Shown here piece after piece: positions 43,495 to 52,670 of a DNA stretch of 64,000 nucleotides (positions are counted from its first letter, which is position 1; every line of letters starts with the position of its first letter). The DNA lies in contig JADJNW010000011.1 of assembly GCA_016714085.1 (NCBI GenBank), forward strand, positions 62,001 through 126,000, read 5' to 3'. Below the pieces are notes generated by a model that saw only the letters and a list, made by a program, of their open reading frames with translations, ran no database searches and had not been told where the DNA came from. This stretch comes from Saprospiraceae bacterium (lineage in GTDB: Bacteria > Bacteroidota > Bacteroidia > Chitinophagales > Saprospiraceae). A program made the translations under genes and the position numbers.

Positions 43495-46416
43495 ATGAGA
43501 CATTTGGTGATCATTGGTTGCACTGTATTTTTACAAATACAATTAACAGCTCAAACCACAGGTAACGGGCAAGGCAATTGCGGCTTCGGCTTGAGACCCG
43601 AAGTAATAGAACCGACTTGCCCCAATTCTGAAGATGGTAGCATTATTATCAATACCTTGACGCCGGTCACCGATTTACTCTTCCATTGGGAAGGTAATGG
43701 CAGTCCGCTTCCTATTCCTTTGTTTTCTAATACTGCAAATAATTTAAAACCAGGCAATTATCGCGTGGTCGTGCGCGGATTACTCTGCTCGGATACACTC
43801 CATTTCAAAATCGGGCCACCTCCAATTTTAGCCACCGTACTCGATACGGCGATTTGTGATATAAAAGGTGTCGTTAATCTATTGCAACGCGTGGAAGGAG
43901 GCAATGGCAATTTCAGTATCACTTCGGCTCGTTCGGTTTATGGCAATGCGTTGGATTGTGATAATTGCGAATCAGCGGAAGTGCCGGTGGATAGGACAAG
44001 CCTTTTTAATGTAGTCGTCAGAGATGATAAGGGTTGCGAGGCAAATCGAGAAGTTTTTGTGCAAGTGTTTGATTCTTTAAAAACCAGGGCAGAAATGGTC
44101 GTGGATGAAACTTGTACCGAAAATGGCTCTATTACAATGCGCACTATTGGGGGCTCTGGTGACGCCAGAAACTATCGCTATTTACTAAATGGGAATAACG
44201 CAACGCAAGATCAATTGCAGGAGAAATTTTCCAATTTGAAAGGGAATGAAGCTTATAGAATTCAGGTGACCGACGTTGAAGCCAAGGGCTGTAGAGCAGT
44301 GGACACGGTTCGAGTAGAATACGATCCCAAAAACACGCCCGTCACGCTTGCGGTTGACAATGTGCGCTGCTATGGCGAAAAAAATGGAAGAATTCGGGTA
44401 CAACCTTCTACAATTAGCTCTATCACAGGTTATTCTTTGACTTCACCTACTGCTGCTATGCAGCAAAATCCTGTTTTTGAAAACCTGCCGCCCAATGAAT
44501 ACAAGGTTTTTGTGCTGGAAGGGCCGGATTGTTATGTTCCTTATTCTGTCAATATCACCGAACCCGAACCTTTGAATTTAGCGTCAACTGTGACTGATCC
44601 TAATTGTCCCGGACAGCCCGGAAGCGCAGAATTACAGGCTACTGGCGGAAATGGTGGCTACCGCTATGCCTTGAATAATGGCACCTTCCAGTTTAGAAAT
44701 GTATTCGAAAACTTGCGCCCCGGAAATTATAAAATCGTGGTACGCGATAGCTTGGGCTGCGAAAATAAAGATGTGTTCACAGTGGGTGAGCCAGAATCGC
44801 CGCCGATTGCTGCGAATGTCACCGCGAGTTGCCCCGGCGATAGCTCTGGTGCAATTGTAATTGTGGAAGGCGGGAAACTGCTCTATGGCGATTACCTATT
44901 TTCATTAGATAGCATGACCTGGCAACAGCAAAATCTGTTTGAAGGGCTTGCTCCTGGCCAATACACTGTTTTTGTCTGGTATCCAGATGGTTGTATATAT
45001 AAAGTTATTGCGATCGTCCCTCAAATCAATGCGCCAGGCGTTTTTTTTAGCATACAAAATACCTCCTGCCCGGGGTCTGCCGATGGTTCCATTGTAATAG
45101 AAATTACAAACGGAGAGACCGACGATTATCTTTATTCGTTGGATATGGATACCTTCATTCTCAGAAATGCATTTAAAGATCTAATAGCGGGAAATTATCA
45201 TATCTATCTTCAAGATTCTCTGGAATGTATATATGGTTACCCCTTTGAAATCAAAGCTCCTGAAGCGCCTACTATAAATCTTGTTACGCAAGACATTTCA
45301 TGCTTCGATGGTAAGGATGGCAAAATCACGATTCAAACAAGCGGCGGCAAAGCACCTTTTACCTATGCGCTGAATTCTGCTAATTTTTCACCAAATAATA
45401 CCTTCGATGGCCTTGGCGCTATTGAGTACGCGGCTTTGGTGCGCGATGCCAACGGCTGCATTTTCGGGGAAAATATTCTATTGTCCGAGCCGCTTCCAAT
45501 TGAAATAAATTTTACGATCGTAGATGAAACTTGTGGCAATCAAAATGGCGTAGCTGTAGGATTTCCTTCGGGTGGCACTTTGCCTTATCGTTTTATCTGG
45601 AATACGGGCGACACAACAGCAGTGGTTACAGGCCTCCCCGGAGGCAATTATCAACTCACTATTACCGATCAAAAAAATTGCAAATACGCTGCTGATACGA
45701 AGGTGCAAAATGTACCTGGCCCAGTGGTGCTGGGCGACATCACGGATGTACCTTGCAATGGCTCAGAAACGGGTGCGATTCAACTTACCGTCATTGGCGG
45801 AAGCGAGCCGCTGAGTTACAAATGGTCTAATGGATTACATTCTTCTAATATTTATAATCTTACGGCAGGAAGCTACACCGTCACTGTTACTGATTCGCAT
45901 CAATGTTTGAATGTAAAAACGTTCAACTTATATGAGCCCGCTCCGCTCGAATTGAGCGCACAGACTGGACAATCGGGTGAGCTTTGGTTTATCAATCTCG
46001 TAGTGCAAGGAGGGATTCCGTCATACAATTATGAATGGTCGAGCGGGGAGACGAGCGAAGATATTTTCAATCTGAAAGCAGGCACTTATAATGTCACAGT
46101 TACAGACAGAGAAGGTTGTAGCCAGACTTTGACGGTGGAAGTCGGTACTACTTCTACGACTGAACCCGATTGGGCGGCTTATGTGAATGTTTTTCCAAAT
46201 CCGACCAAGCATAACGTAAAAATCGTCATCGACGCGCCAACGCAAGTGGAGAGTAAAGTTGGACTATTTGATATTACTGGCCGTTTGATTTTTCCTATGC
46301 AAATTTTTAAAGAACAGCCCATAGAATTAGATGTAGAGCGCTTGCCTGCCGGGGTTTATTTATTACAAATTGAACGAGAAAAAGCATTTTTATACCGAAG
46401 AATTGTAAAGCAATAA
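43495..46416 (+). CDS. SprB-repeat surface protein with type IX sorting tail
   Basis: A 973-residue secreted protein when started at ATG 43495 (MRHLVIIGCTVFLQIQLTAQ), which gives a good signal peptide directly. An in-frame ATG at 43402 reads through the word repeat and is disfavoured. About ten SprB-like repeats with the pattern C-G-DGSI-I...GG...Y..L.G.Y.V.V.D..GC are spread over the chain. The last of these have SSGETSEDIFNLKAGTYNVTVTDREGCSQTL. A type IX C-terminal domain (VFPNPTKHNVKIVID, GLFDITGRLIFPM, GVYLLQIEREKAFLYRRIVKQ) closes it. It is probably a cell-surface adhesin or gliding-related protein. A second SprB-repeat gene lies 4 kb upstream. Confidence 0.88.
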   Translation: MRHLVIIGCTVFLQIQLTAQTTGNGQGNCGFGLRPEVIEPTCPNSEDGSIIINTLTPVTDLLFHWEGNGSPLPIPLFSNTANNLKPGNYRVVVRGLLCSDTLHFKIGPPPILATVLDTAICDIKGVVNLLQRVEGGNGNFSITSARSVYGNALDCDNCESAEVPVDRTSLFNVVVRDDKGCEANREVFVQVFDSLKTRAEMVVDETCTENGSITMRTIGGSGDARNYRYLLNGNNATQDQLQEKFSNLKGNEAYRIQVTDVEAKGCRAVDTVRVEYDPKNTPVTLAVDNVRCYGEKNGRIRVQPSTISSITGYSLTSPTAAMQQNPVFENLPPNEYKVFVLEGPDCYVPYSVNITEPEPLNLASTVTDPNCPGQPGSAELQATGGNGGYRYALNNGTFQFRNVFENLRPGNYKIVVRDSLGCENKDVFTVGEPESPPIAANVTASCPGDSSGAIVIVEGGKLLYGDYLFSLDSMTWQQQNLFEGLAPGQYTVFVWYPDGCIYKVIAIVPQINAPGVFFSIQNTSCPGSADGSIVIEITNGETDDYLYSLDMDTFILRNAFKDLIAGNYHIYLQDSLECIYGYPFEIKAPEAPTINLVTQDISCFDGKDGKITIQTSGGKAPFTYALNSANFSPNNTFDGLGAIEYAALVRDANGCIFGENILLSEPLPIEINFTIVDETCGNQNGVAVGFPSGGTLPYRFIWNTGDTTAVVTGLPGGNYQLTITDQKNCKYAADTKVQNVPGPVVLGDITDVPCNGSETGAIQLTVIGGSEPLSYKWSNGLHSSNIYNLTAGSYTVTVTDSHQCLNVKTFNLYEPAPLELSAQTGQSGELWFINLVVQGGIPSYNYEWSSGETSEDIFNLKAGTYNVTVTDREGCSQTLTVEVGTTSTTEPDWAAYVNVFPNPTKHNVKIVIDAPTQVESKVGLFDITGRLIFPMQIFKEQPIELDVERLPAGVYLLQIEREKAFLYRRIVKQ

Positions 46417-46445
46417 GCCTTTTTACAAAAAAGTATTGCGCTTGC

Positions 46446-46478
46446 TTTGAATTTTCCTACCAAAAAATTCTACCTTTA
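46446..46478 (+). promoter_or_regulatory. Promoter of the glgA-glgC operon
   Basis: TTTG (46446-46449) and TACCTTTA (46471-46478, one mismatch to TAnnTTTG) are separated by 21 nt, the usual Bacteroidota spacing. It gives a leader of about 110 nt, which contains a short CCTGCC/GGCAGG hairpin and GGAAT words. Confidence 0.5.
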
Positions 46479-46484
46479 AGTGCA

Positions 46485-46575
46485 TGGAATGTTACCTGCC
46501 AGCGGGCAGGAAGGATGGAATAATGGTCAATCTTCTCAACAGTAAACAATTCTAAACGAGTATTATTCCAACCAA
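46485..46575. repeat. GGAAT-type words and hairpins in the glgA leader
   Basis: GGAATGTT and TGGAATAAT words with a CCTGCC/GGCAGG stem lie just after the promoter; ATTATTCCA near 46562 can pair back to TGGAATAAT. The glgA ATG is at 46597. It is a weak member of the family at 7034 and 43421. Confidence 0.35.
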
Positions 46576-46596
46576 AATCGCACCTAAATACTCATT

Positions 46597-48036
46597 ATGA
46601 AAGTTTTACACATTAGCGCGGAATGTTACCCTGCGGCTAAATCGGGCGGCTTGGGCGATGTCGTAGGGGCGCTCCCAAAATACTTGCAAAAAATGGGTGT
46701 CTCGGCGGGTGTAGTGATACCCAAGTATCGCTTGCGCTGGATCGAGGAACATGCCTTTACGCCTGTCTTTCGAGGAGCGGTGCGCTTGCATAATTATTAC
46801 ATTCCTTTCACGATTGAGAAAGAACAACACGATACGCTTGGTTTTCCTTTATTTGTGGTGGACATTCCCGGCAAATTTGATCGCCCCGGCATCTATGCTG
46901 ACCCAAGTGGCTATACTTATGGTGATGAAGTGGAGCGTTATTTAAGCTTCCAACAAGCTGTTTTACAATGGATTATCAATTCTCCCGGGCGACCTTCAGT
47001 GCTGCATTGCCACGATCATCATACAGGCTTGATTCCTTTTATGATTAAATTTTGCCCGGAGTATCGAGCATTGGAGGGCATCCCAACGGTTTTCACTATT
47101 CACAATGGAATGTACACGGGCGCTTTTAGCTGGGAAAAAATGTACTTGTTGCCTTTTTTATATGGAGAAGCGCGAGATCTGCTCGATTGGGCGAATACCA
47201 TCAACCCTTTAGCCTCTGGCATCAAAAACTCTTGGCGGGTCACAACGGTTTCACCGAGTTATCTGGAAGAGTTGAAACATTCGTCCAATGGCATGGAATG
47301 GCTTTTCTATCACGAGCAACACAAGAGCCTTGGCATTCTCAATGGTATCGACGCGCAAGTCTGGAATCCTCAGACCGATCAATACATCGCTCAGCGTTTG
47401 AATGATCAAAATGTAGCTGGTTTCAAAACCGCTAATAAACAAGCATTGGCGCAGCGCTTTCAGATTGATTTGAGCTTGCCGATCATCACTTTTATCGGAA
47501 GATTGGTCACCGAAAAAGGCGCAGATATATTGCCCGATCTGTTTAGTCGAGTGTTGAACAGCGGAATGCGTGTCAATTTATTGGTTTTGGGGACAGGCGA
47601 TCCGCGTATTGCCGATGCTTTCCGCAATATGCGCCAAAATTCTCGCGGGCGCTTCGACGCTTCGCTCGAATATAATGAAGGGCTGGCGCATCAATTATAC
47701 GCTGGTTCGGATTTTCTCATTATGCCTTCTCGCGTGGAGCCTTGTGGTCTGAACCAAATGTACGCCATGCGTTATGGCACCTTGCCGATTGTGCGTTCTA
47801 TTGGTGGTTTGCGCGATACCGTACCCGATATTGGCGAACCCGATGGGAGTGGCCGAGGCATTCGATTTAATAATTTTTCATTGGAAGACGCCAGTATGGC
47901 CATTTATCGAGCTGCCGAATTATATTTCAATCAACGGGCAACTTTCGAGAAAATTCGAGAGAAAATTATGCAAATCGATTTTTCATGGGAAAAATCGGCT
48001 CAGCAATATATTGAAGTTTATAATCAAATGTTGTAA
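46597..48036 (+). CDS. glgA: Glycogen synthase
   Basis: A 479-residue GT5 glycogen synthase. The ADP-glucose binding motif KSGGLGDVVGALP (about 15-27) follows the MKVLHISAECYP opening. Further motifs are HCHDHHTGL, FTIHNGMYTGAF, the GIDAQVWNP loop, GRLVTEKGADIL and the GT-B pattern MPSRVEPCGLNQMYAMRYGTLPIVRSIGGL with two catalytic Glu/Lys positions. Length is normal. It elongates alpha-1,4-glucan from ADP-glucose in the cytoplasm. It is upstream of glgC (36-nt gap) in one operon. Confidence 0.96.
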   Translation: MKVLHISAECYPAAKSGGLGDVVGALPKYLQKMGVSAGVVIPKYRLRWIEEHAFTPVFRGAVRLHNYYIPFTIEKEQHDTLGFPLFVVDIPGKFDRPGIYADPSGYTYGDEVERYLSFQQAVLQWIINSPGRPSVLHCHDHHTGLIPFMIKFCPEYRALEGIPTVFTIHNGMYTGAFSWEKMYLLPFLYGEARDLLDWANTINPLASGIKNSWRVTTVSPSYLEELKHSSNGMEWLFYHEQHKSLGILNGIDAQVWNPQTDQYIAQRLNDQNVAGFKTANKQALAQRFQIDLSLPIITFIGRLVTEKGADILPDLFSRVLNSGMRVNLLVLGTGDPRIADAFRNMRQNSRGRFDASLEYNEGLAHQLYAGSDFLIMPSRVEPCGLNQMYAMRYGTLPIVRSIGGLRDTVPDIGEPDGSGRGIRFNNFSLEDASMAIYRAAELYFNQRATFEKIREKIMQIDFSWEKSAQQYIEVYNQML

Positions 48037-48072
48037 AATAAAACCATTACACCTCAAATCGTACATTAGAAT

Positions 48073-49347
48073 ATGGCAATCAAAATTATTTCTCTTATAC
48101 TTGGCGGAGGCGCGGGCAGCAGACTATATCCACTTACAAGTCAACGTTCTAAACCCGCAGTACCTATTGGAGGAAAGTATCGTTTGATCGATATTCCGAT
48201 TTCCAACTGCTTAAATTCTGGGCTGAAGCGAATGTTTGTGCTTACGCAATATAATTCTGCTTCACTTAATCAACATATTAAAAACACCTATCATTTTGAT
48301 GTGTTTGGACGAGGTTTCGTAGATATCCTTGCTGCGGAGCAGACGCCCACCAGCGATAAATGGTTTCAAGGCACCGCCGACGCAGTGCGCCAATGTATGC
48401 ATCACCTTGTAAATCACGACTTTGACTATATTTTAATTCTATCAGGTGATCAGTTGTATCAAATGAACTTCCATGAACTGGCGGTTTATCATGTAGAGAA
48501 AAATGCAGATGTGACGATCGCAACAATCCCTGTAAATCAATACGATGCGCCGGGTTTTGGCATTATGAAAGTGAATGAGCAGGGTATGATTGAGAAATTC
48601 ACAGAAAAACCTAAAGCAGATGTTTTGCCAGAATGGGAGTCTGTAGTATCAGATGACTTACGAAACGAAGGTAAGATTTACTTAGCCTCTATGGGGATTT
48701 ACATTTTCAACCGAAAGGTGCTGGAAAAAATGTTTGAAGATTCGCCGGATGCGATTGACTTTGGTAAAGAATATATCCCTACGTCCATCGAATCGGGGCT
48801 TCGGGTAGCAAGCTATGCTTTCGATGGTTATTGGACAGATATTGGTACGATTCGCTCTTTTTTTGATGCAAATATTGCTTTGACCGATCCTATTCCTAAG
48901 TTTAATCTTTTTGATAACGACAAATTGGTCTATACGCGTCCGCGTATGCTCGCCCCCTCCAAAATTTTTGGTACCTGGTTCAATCAAGCGATTCTGGCGG
49001 ATGGTTGTATCATTCACGCCAAGAAAATTGAGCGTTCTATCATCGGTATTCGTTCGCGTATTGGCTACAATACAGAAATTTCTAAGGCGGTCATTATGGG
49101 TAATGATTACTTTGAAACCTTGGAGAAGATTGTACGTCACGAAGAGATTCCAATGGGTGTTGGTGAAAATTGCTACATTGAAAATGCGATTTTGGATAAA
49201 AATTGTCGCATCGGTAATAACGTAGCTATCCGCGGCAGTGCTATGCTTTCTAACGACGAGACCGATACTTACTGCATTCGAGATGGCATCGTGGTGGTGA
49301 AAAAAGGCGCGACCATACCCGATGGAGCTAAAATTGGCAGAATTTAA
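48073..49347 (+). CDS. glgC: Glucose-1-phosphate adenylyltransferase
   Basis: A 424-residue ADP-glucose pyrophosphorylase. GGGAGSRLYPLTSQRSKPAVPIGGKYRLIDIPISNC (about 11-46) is the nucleotide-binding and activator region, followed by FQGTADAVRQ and LSGDQLYQMNF. FTEKP, ESGLRVASYAFDGYWTDIGTI and a C-terminal left-handed beta-helix complete it. It makes ADP-glucose, the substrate of GlgA, and is the rate-limiting step of glycogen synthesis. It is cotranscribed with glgA; a long inverted repeat that can act as terminator follows at 49351-49409. Confidence 0.96.
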   Translation: MAIKIISLILGGGAGSRLYPLTSQRSKPAVPIGGKYRLIDIPISNCLNSGLKRMFVLTQYNSASLNQHIKNTYHFDVFGRGFVDILAAEQTPTSDKWFQGTADAVRQCMHHLVNHDFDYILILSGDQLYQMNFHELAVYHVEKNADVTIATIPVNQYDAPGFGIMKVNEQGMIEKFTEKPKADVLPEWESVVSDDLRNEGKIYLASMGIYIFNRKVLEKMFEDSPDAIDFGKEYIPTSIESGLRVASYAFDGYWTDIGTIRSFFDANIALTDPIPKFNLFDNDKLVYTRPRMLAPSKIFGTWFNQAILADGCIIHAKKIERSIIGIRSRIGYNTEISKAVIMGNDYFETLEKIVRHEEIPMGVGENCYIENAILDKNCRIGNNVAIRGSAMLSNDETDTYCIRDGIVVVKKGATIPDGAKIGRI

Positions 49348-49350
49348 ATT

Positions 49351-49409
49351 TTGTTATCAGTCAACGGTTATCTGGAAGGGATTCCTTATTACCCGTTAAC
49401 TGATAACAA
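49351..49409. terminator. Long inverted repeat after glgC
   Basis: TTGTTATCAGTCAACGG (49351-49367) and CCGTTAACTGATAACAA (49393-49409) match in 16 of 17 positions as reverse complements. It lies between the convergent glgC and TonB-like genes and could terminate both. The GTTATCAG/TTAACTGATAAC words look like the word-repeat class seen elsewhere. Confidence 0.6.
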
Positions 49410-49411
49410 TT

Positions 49412-50515
49412 CTATCTACAAATCACTGGCAACAACGAATCATACCAATCCACTGAAGCGAGGGATTTTACTAAACTCAAATCGGCGCAGGCTTCCGGGA
49501 ATTTATTCATCTCCATATAAGCTTGACCCCGCACTGCCAGGAAATTCGCATCTCTTGGAAAAAGCGCAATACCTTCGCTCATTTTGGCAATGCCCGCATC
49601 CTTCTCACCTTTGTTAAACAAATCAGAGCCTTCGTTCACCAATAAAACCGCTTTAGAATATTCTTCTACTTTTGCTTTGCAACCTGCTGATTCCGGCACA
49701 AAAGACATACTAACTTCATAAGCCGAAGGCACTTTATTTCCTTGATATACAGCGGGTTTCCATTTTCCGGAGGAAGAAGTCGCTACTTCTACCGCCTCGT
49801 TCCAAAATTCAAAGCCCAGGTCATTATAATCGGTAATATTGAGTATCCGTACATTCGCCTGACGGTCAATGAGTAATTGCAAGTCCACCACACCAATCAG
49901 GCAACTATCATTGCCGGAGGCAGGATAATCCATTTGCTCCCCGAGAAACTTGGTAAGCGCTTCATCTCCGCCTTCAAATGATAAAGGCTCATCGAAAGTC
50001 GTCCAAACCGTGTCTCTGCCAATCAAAGCGAATGGTGGTGCTTCCGTCAACTTGAATCGCACTGGTAGATTGAACAAAGTACGCACTGGCTTGCCTTTGA
50101 TTTTGCCTGGCACCCATTTAAGTTCACCATCAATCATCAATTGCACGATCCGCAAGGCCTCTACCCCACAGCCGCCGCCAATATCTCTCAGGATTTTCGG
50201 ATTAGAAATACCGCCATCTTTTTCTACTACAAAAGAAAGCACCACTGTACCTTCATTCCCATTTTGCCTTGCTTCCAGCGGGTAGAAAATATTGCGATTC
50301 ATAAAGGCGAGCAGTTGCTGCTGCGCACACTGATTTTTGAATTCAATCGTCGTATCCAACTTTTCACAAGCAGGAAACCTTGGCGTTTCTTCCGCTACCG
50401 GATAAATGGTCGTATCGGCATCTGCGGTTTGGGCAAATAAATCATTGCAGCACAAGGACAGCAAGCAAATAGCTGTCATCCATACACTCAATTTTCTCAT
50501 TCGTTTGTTGTTCAT
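49412..50515 (-). CDS. Exported TonB C-terminal domain protein with TPR tail
   Basis: A 367-residue protein. The signal peptide spans about residues 8-29 (VWMTAICLLSLCCNDLFAQ; a second Met at residue 6 is also possible). A TonB-like C-terminal domain follows: NIFYPLEARQNGNEGTVVLSFVVEKDGGISNPKILRDIGGG (about 74-115) with the helix EALRIV. A second degenerate copy (YPASGNDSCLIGVVDLQLLIDRQANVRILNI) comes later. The C-terminus is a TPR-like pair (DLFNKGEKDAGIAKMSEGIALFPRD, RGQAYMEMNKFPEACADL). There is no N-terminal inner-membrane anchor, so it is not a classical energy transducer. Its periplasmic role is unknown. Confidence 0.75.
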   Translation of the reverse strand: MNNKRMRKLSVWMTAICLLSLCCNDLFAQTADADTTIYPVAEETPRFPACEKLDTTIEFKNQCAQQQLLAFMNRNIFYPLEARQNGNEGTVVLSFVVEKDGGISNPKILRDIGGGCGVEALRIVQLMIDGELKWVPGKIKGKPVRTLFNLPVRFKLTEAPPFALIGRDTVWTTFDEPLSFEGGDEALTKFLGEQMDYPASGNDSCLIGVVDLQLLIDRQANVRILNITDYNDLGFEFWNEAVEVATSSSGKWKPAVYQGNKVPSAYEVSMSFVPESAGCKAKVEEYSKAVLLVNEGSDLFNKGEKDAGIAKMSEGIALFPRDANFLAVRGQAYMEMNKFPEACADLSLVKSLASVDWYDSLLPVICR

Positions 50516-50552
50516 CCTTTATTTTACATTTAAGACGCTCCTCCACCGGCAA

Positions 50553-51845
50553 TTAGTTGCCTTGTGCGGATCTTTTAGCTCTATCTTTTGCTTGTTTTGC
50601 ATATTTATCAGCGCGATCCCATACGCGGAATACATTTTTATAGCAAACTTTTGCAATATCTTCTTCGCTATAGCCACGCTTGAGCAGCGAATAAATAAGG
50701 TTCGGATATTGGGAAACATCTTTCAAACCCGTTGGTAATGAGTCACCTACACCATCAAAATCAGAACCCAATCCCACATGATCGATACCTGCAATTTTCA
50801 CTACGTGATCAATATGGTCAGCTACTTTCTCTACATCGGCGTAGAGCGTCGGGTTTTTCTTGCGGAAATCCTCAATCACGGGTTTAGCCGCATCATCATT
50901 CATTTTCAGGCCTTTCTTATCTAGCAACTCGCGCAATTCTTCTCGTTTTTGATCTTGATTATCGCGGATTTTTTGATCTAAGAAAGACGAACCAAAATTG
51001 ATCTGGATAACTCCTTTCTTTTTAGCAAGAAACTTGATCATATCGTCATTCATATTGCGAATAAAAGTCGGCGTAAAGGCACGCACCGAAGAATGCGAAG
51101 CAATGCAAGGCACGGCACTCAAAGCTACCGCCTGATAAAAAGCGCTATCGGATACATGAGAAATATCTACCATAATACCTACGCGATTCATCTCTCTGAC
51201 TACCTCGCGGCCAAAGGGGCTGAGTCCATTCCAGGTGCGCGTGGTATCGTAAGAAGAATCGCAAATTAAATTGTCTTTTCCGTGTGTCAATGTGATATAG
51301 CGGATGCCTCGCTTGTAGAAATACTCCACATTTTGGATGCTGTCTCCAATTGGTGCGCCATTTTCCATACCCATTGGGAGCGAAATAATACCTTTTTTAA
51401 AATTGGCTTCCACGTCACTAGAGCGAAAGGCGATTTTAAACTTATCAGGATGCGCATCCGCAATGCCCCGCACCATATCAATCAGTGAATCAGCAAATTC
51501 TTTGGCACCACCAGTCTCCTGATAGGAAGAAGGAATGTAAATGGACATAAATGGAGCGTCCAAACCACCTTTTTTGGCACGTACATAATCGAAATCACCT
51601 TCGGTCGTTTCCACAGGAATGCCAATGAATTCTTTGGTGAGACGGAAGTTTTTAGTCTCTAAGCGATAAGGCAAGTCCACGTGCCCATCGGTGATGATAT
51701 ATTTATGCGCCAACTCATCAGCGATTTTGCGCAATTCCGCGTCGCTCTTGCCTGTCCAGGGATTTGGCTTGGTAGATACCTCCTGTGCAACAGCAGCTTG
51801 AAAGCTAATGATTGTCAATAAAACAAGAATAATATTACGAATCAT
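50553..51845 (-). CDS. Exported membrane dipeptidase (M19 family)
   Basis: A 430-residue protein from ATG 51845 (MIRNIILVLLTIISFQ, signal peptide ending AVAQ); the upstream frame to 51899 is not needed. The metal-binding motif TDGHVDLP (about 53-60) opens the renal-dipeptidase-type barrel. VDISHVSDSAFYQA holds the second His, SHSSVRAF the third, and HVGLGSDFDGVGDSLPTGL the catalytic Asp region. M19 enzymes are zinc dipeptidases that cleave dipeptides including D-amino acid forms. The protein is probably periplasmic. It stands alone on the minus strand. Confidence 0.92.
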   Translation of the reverse strand: MIRNIILVLLTIISFQAAVAQEVSTKPNPWTGKSDAELRKIADELAHKYIITDGHVDLPYRLETKNFRLTKEFIGIPVETTEGDFDYVRAKKGGLDAPFMSIYIPSSYQETGGAKEFADSLIDMVRGIADAHPDKFKIAFRSSDVEANFKKGIISLPMGMENGAPIGDSIQNVEYFYKRGIRYITLTHGKDNLICDSSYDTTRTWNGLSPFGREVVREMNRVGIMVDISHVSDSAFYQAVALSAVPCIASHSSVRAFTPTFIRNMNDDMIKFLAKKKGVIQINFGSSFLDQKIRDNQDQKREELRELLDKKGLKMNDDAAKPVIEDFRKKNPTLYADVEKVADHIDHVVKIAGIDHVGLGSDFDGVGDSLPTGLKDVSQYPNLIYSLLKRGYSEEDIAKVCYKNVFRVWDRADKYAKQAKDRAKRSAQGN

Positions 51846-51949
51846 GGCTAATGTTTTTTGATGAATTGCCAAAAATACAGAACTCGTCTGATAATCCAAC
51901 GGTGAAGCAGTTAAAAACGCTGGGTCGGCATTTTAAAGATGAAAGAAAT

Positions 51950-51993
51950 ATCTCAATCCATTCACTCAATCATTCTATCATTCATTCATCCAA
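51950..51993. repeat. 8-bp word repeat between barrel gene and dipeptidase
   Basis: Read on the minus strand, 8-mers of the GAATGATT family (GAATGATT, GGATGAAT, GAATGATA, GAATGATT, GAGTGAAT) start at the stop codon of the small barrel gene and run for about 44 bp, about 100 nt before the dipeptidase ATG. Confidence 0.5.
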
Positions 51994-52467
51994 TCATTCA
52001 AAAATAAAACCTAACTCCAAGCCCCCGCCCACATCAGCATCCGTGCTTTCAATCACAGCCAGTCGTGGCGTCACTTGCAGATAAATTTCAAAGCGATCCA
52101 CAAAATAGTTGAGCCCAAAGGAACCGCTAATCCCCAGGCGTACCTCGTCGTCCCCATCAAATCGGCGATTGCGCTCGATAAAACCAACAAAAGCGCCAGG
52201 ACCGTAGAAAAAATTGAAATTGGGCGAAGCATTTAAATTCTTATGCCATAATCCATGAACATTAATGAAAAAGAAATCGTCGAGATCCCAAGCCAATAAA
52301 GCATCGAAGGACATTGCGCCCGGATTGTACTTCTTTAAGGTCAGCCCGCTCGGTTCGCCAAATTGAATGCCAATGCCCCAATCGCCAGCAGGTGGTTGCG
52401 CTTTGATCTGGTAAACTGAAAAAAGGCAAAAAATGGCAAGCAAAAGCTCAATTTTTAATGGTTTCAT
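51994..52467 (-). CDS. Small outer-membrane beta-barrel protein
   Basis: A 157-residue protein with a signal peptide ending in IKAQ (about residue 23). The mature part of about 134 residues alternates strands (GIGIQFGEPSGLTLKKY, FFFINVHGLWH, GPGAFVGFIERN, LGISGSFGLNYF, EIYLQVTPRLAVI) and ends in LELGFIFE. This is the pattern of small eight-stranded barrels such as the OmpW/PorT-like group. No ligand is predicted. It is just upstream of the dipeptidase on the same strand. Confidence 0.7.
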   Translation of the reverse strand: MKPLKIELLLAIFCLFSVYQIKAQPPAGDWGIGIQFGEPSGLTLKKYNPGAMSFDALLAWDLDDFFFINVHGLWHKNLNASPNFNFFYGPGAFVGFIERNRRFDGDDEVRLGISGSFGLNYFVDRFEIYLQVTPRLAVIESTDADVGGGLELGFIFE

Positions 52468-52625
52468 AAACGTCGGTTTTAATGAAAAAGCGTGTTTGGG
52501 CTATAACTGTTCATTTATTCCAAATATTTTACACCAAAGATTTACTATGCGTATAACTTTGCCAATAAGGTTTTTACAGTTTCTTCTTTAATGAGGAATT
52601 AAACTTCTGTTAACATAATCTTATA

Positions 52626-52633
52626 TATCTTCG
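52626..52633 (+). promoter_or_regulatory. Possible -7 box (TATCTTCG)
   Basis: TATCTTCG is one mismatch from TAnnTTTG and lies 37 nt before the ATG at 52671. The -33 element is not clear. Confidence 0.3.
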
Positions 52634-52670
52634 CCTTTTTATTTTTCAATCCAAAAACGATTTAACTAAT

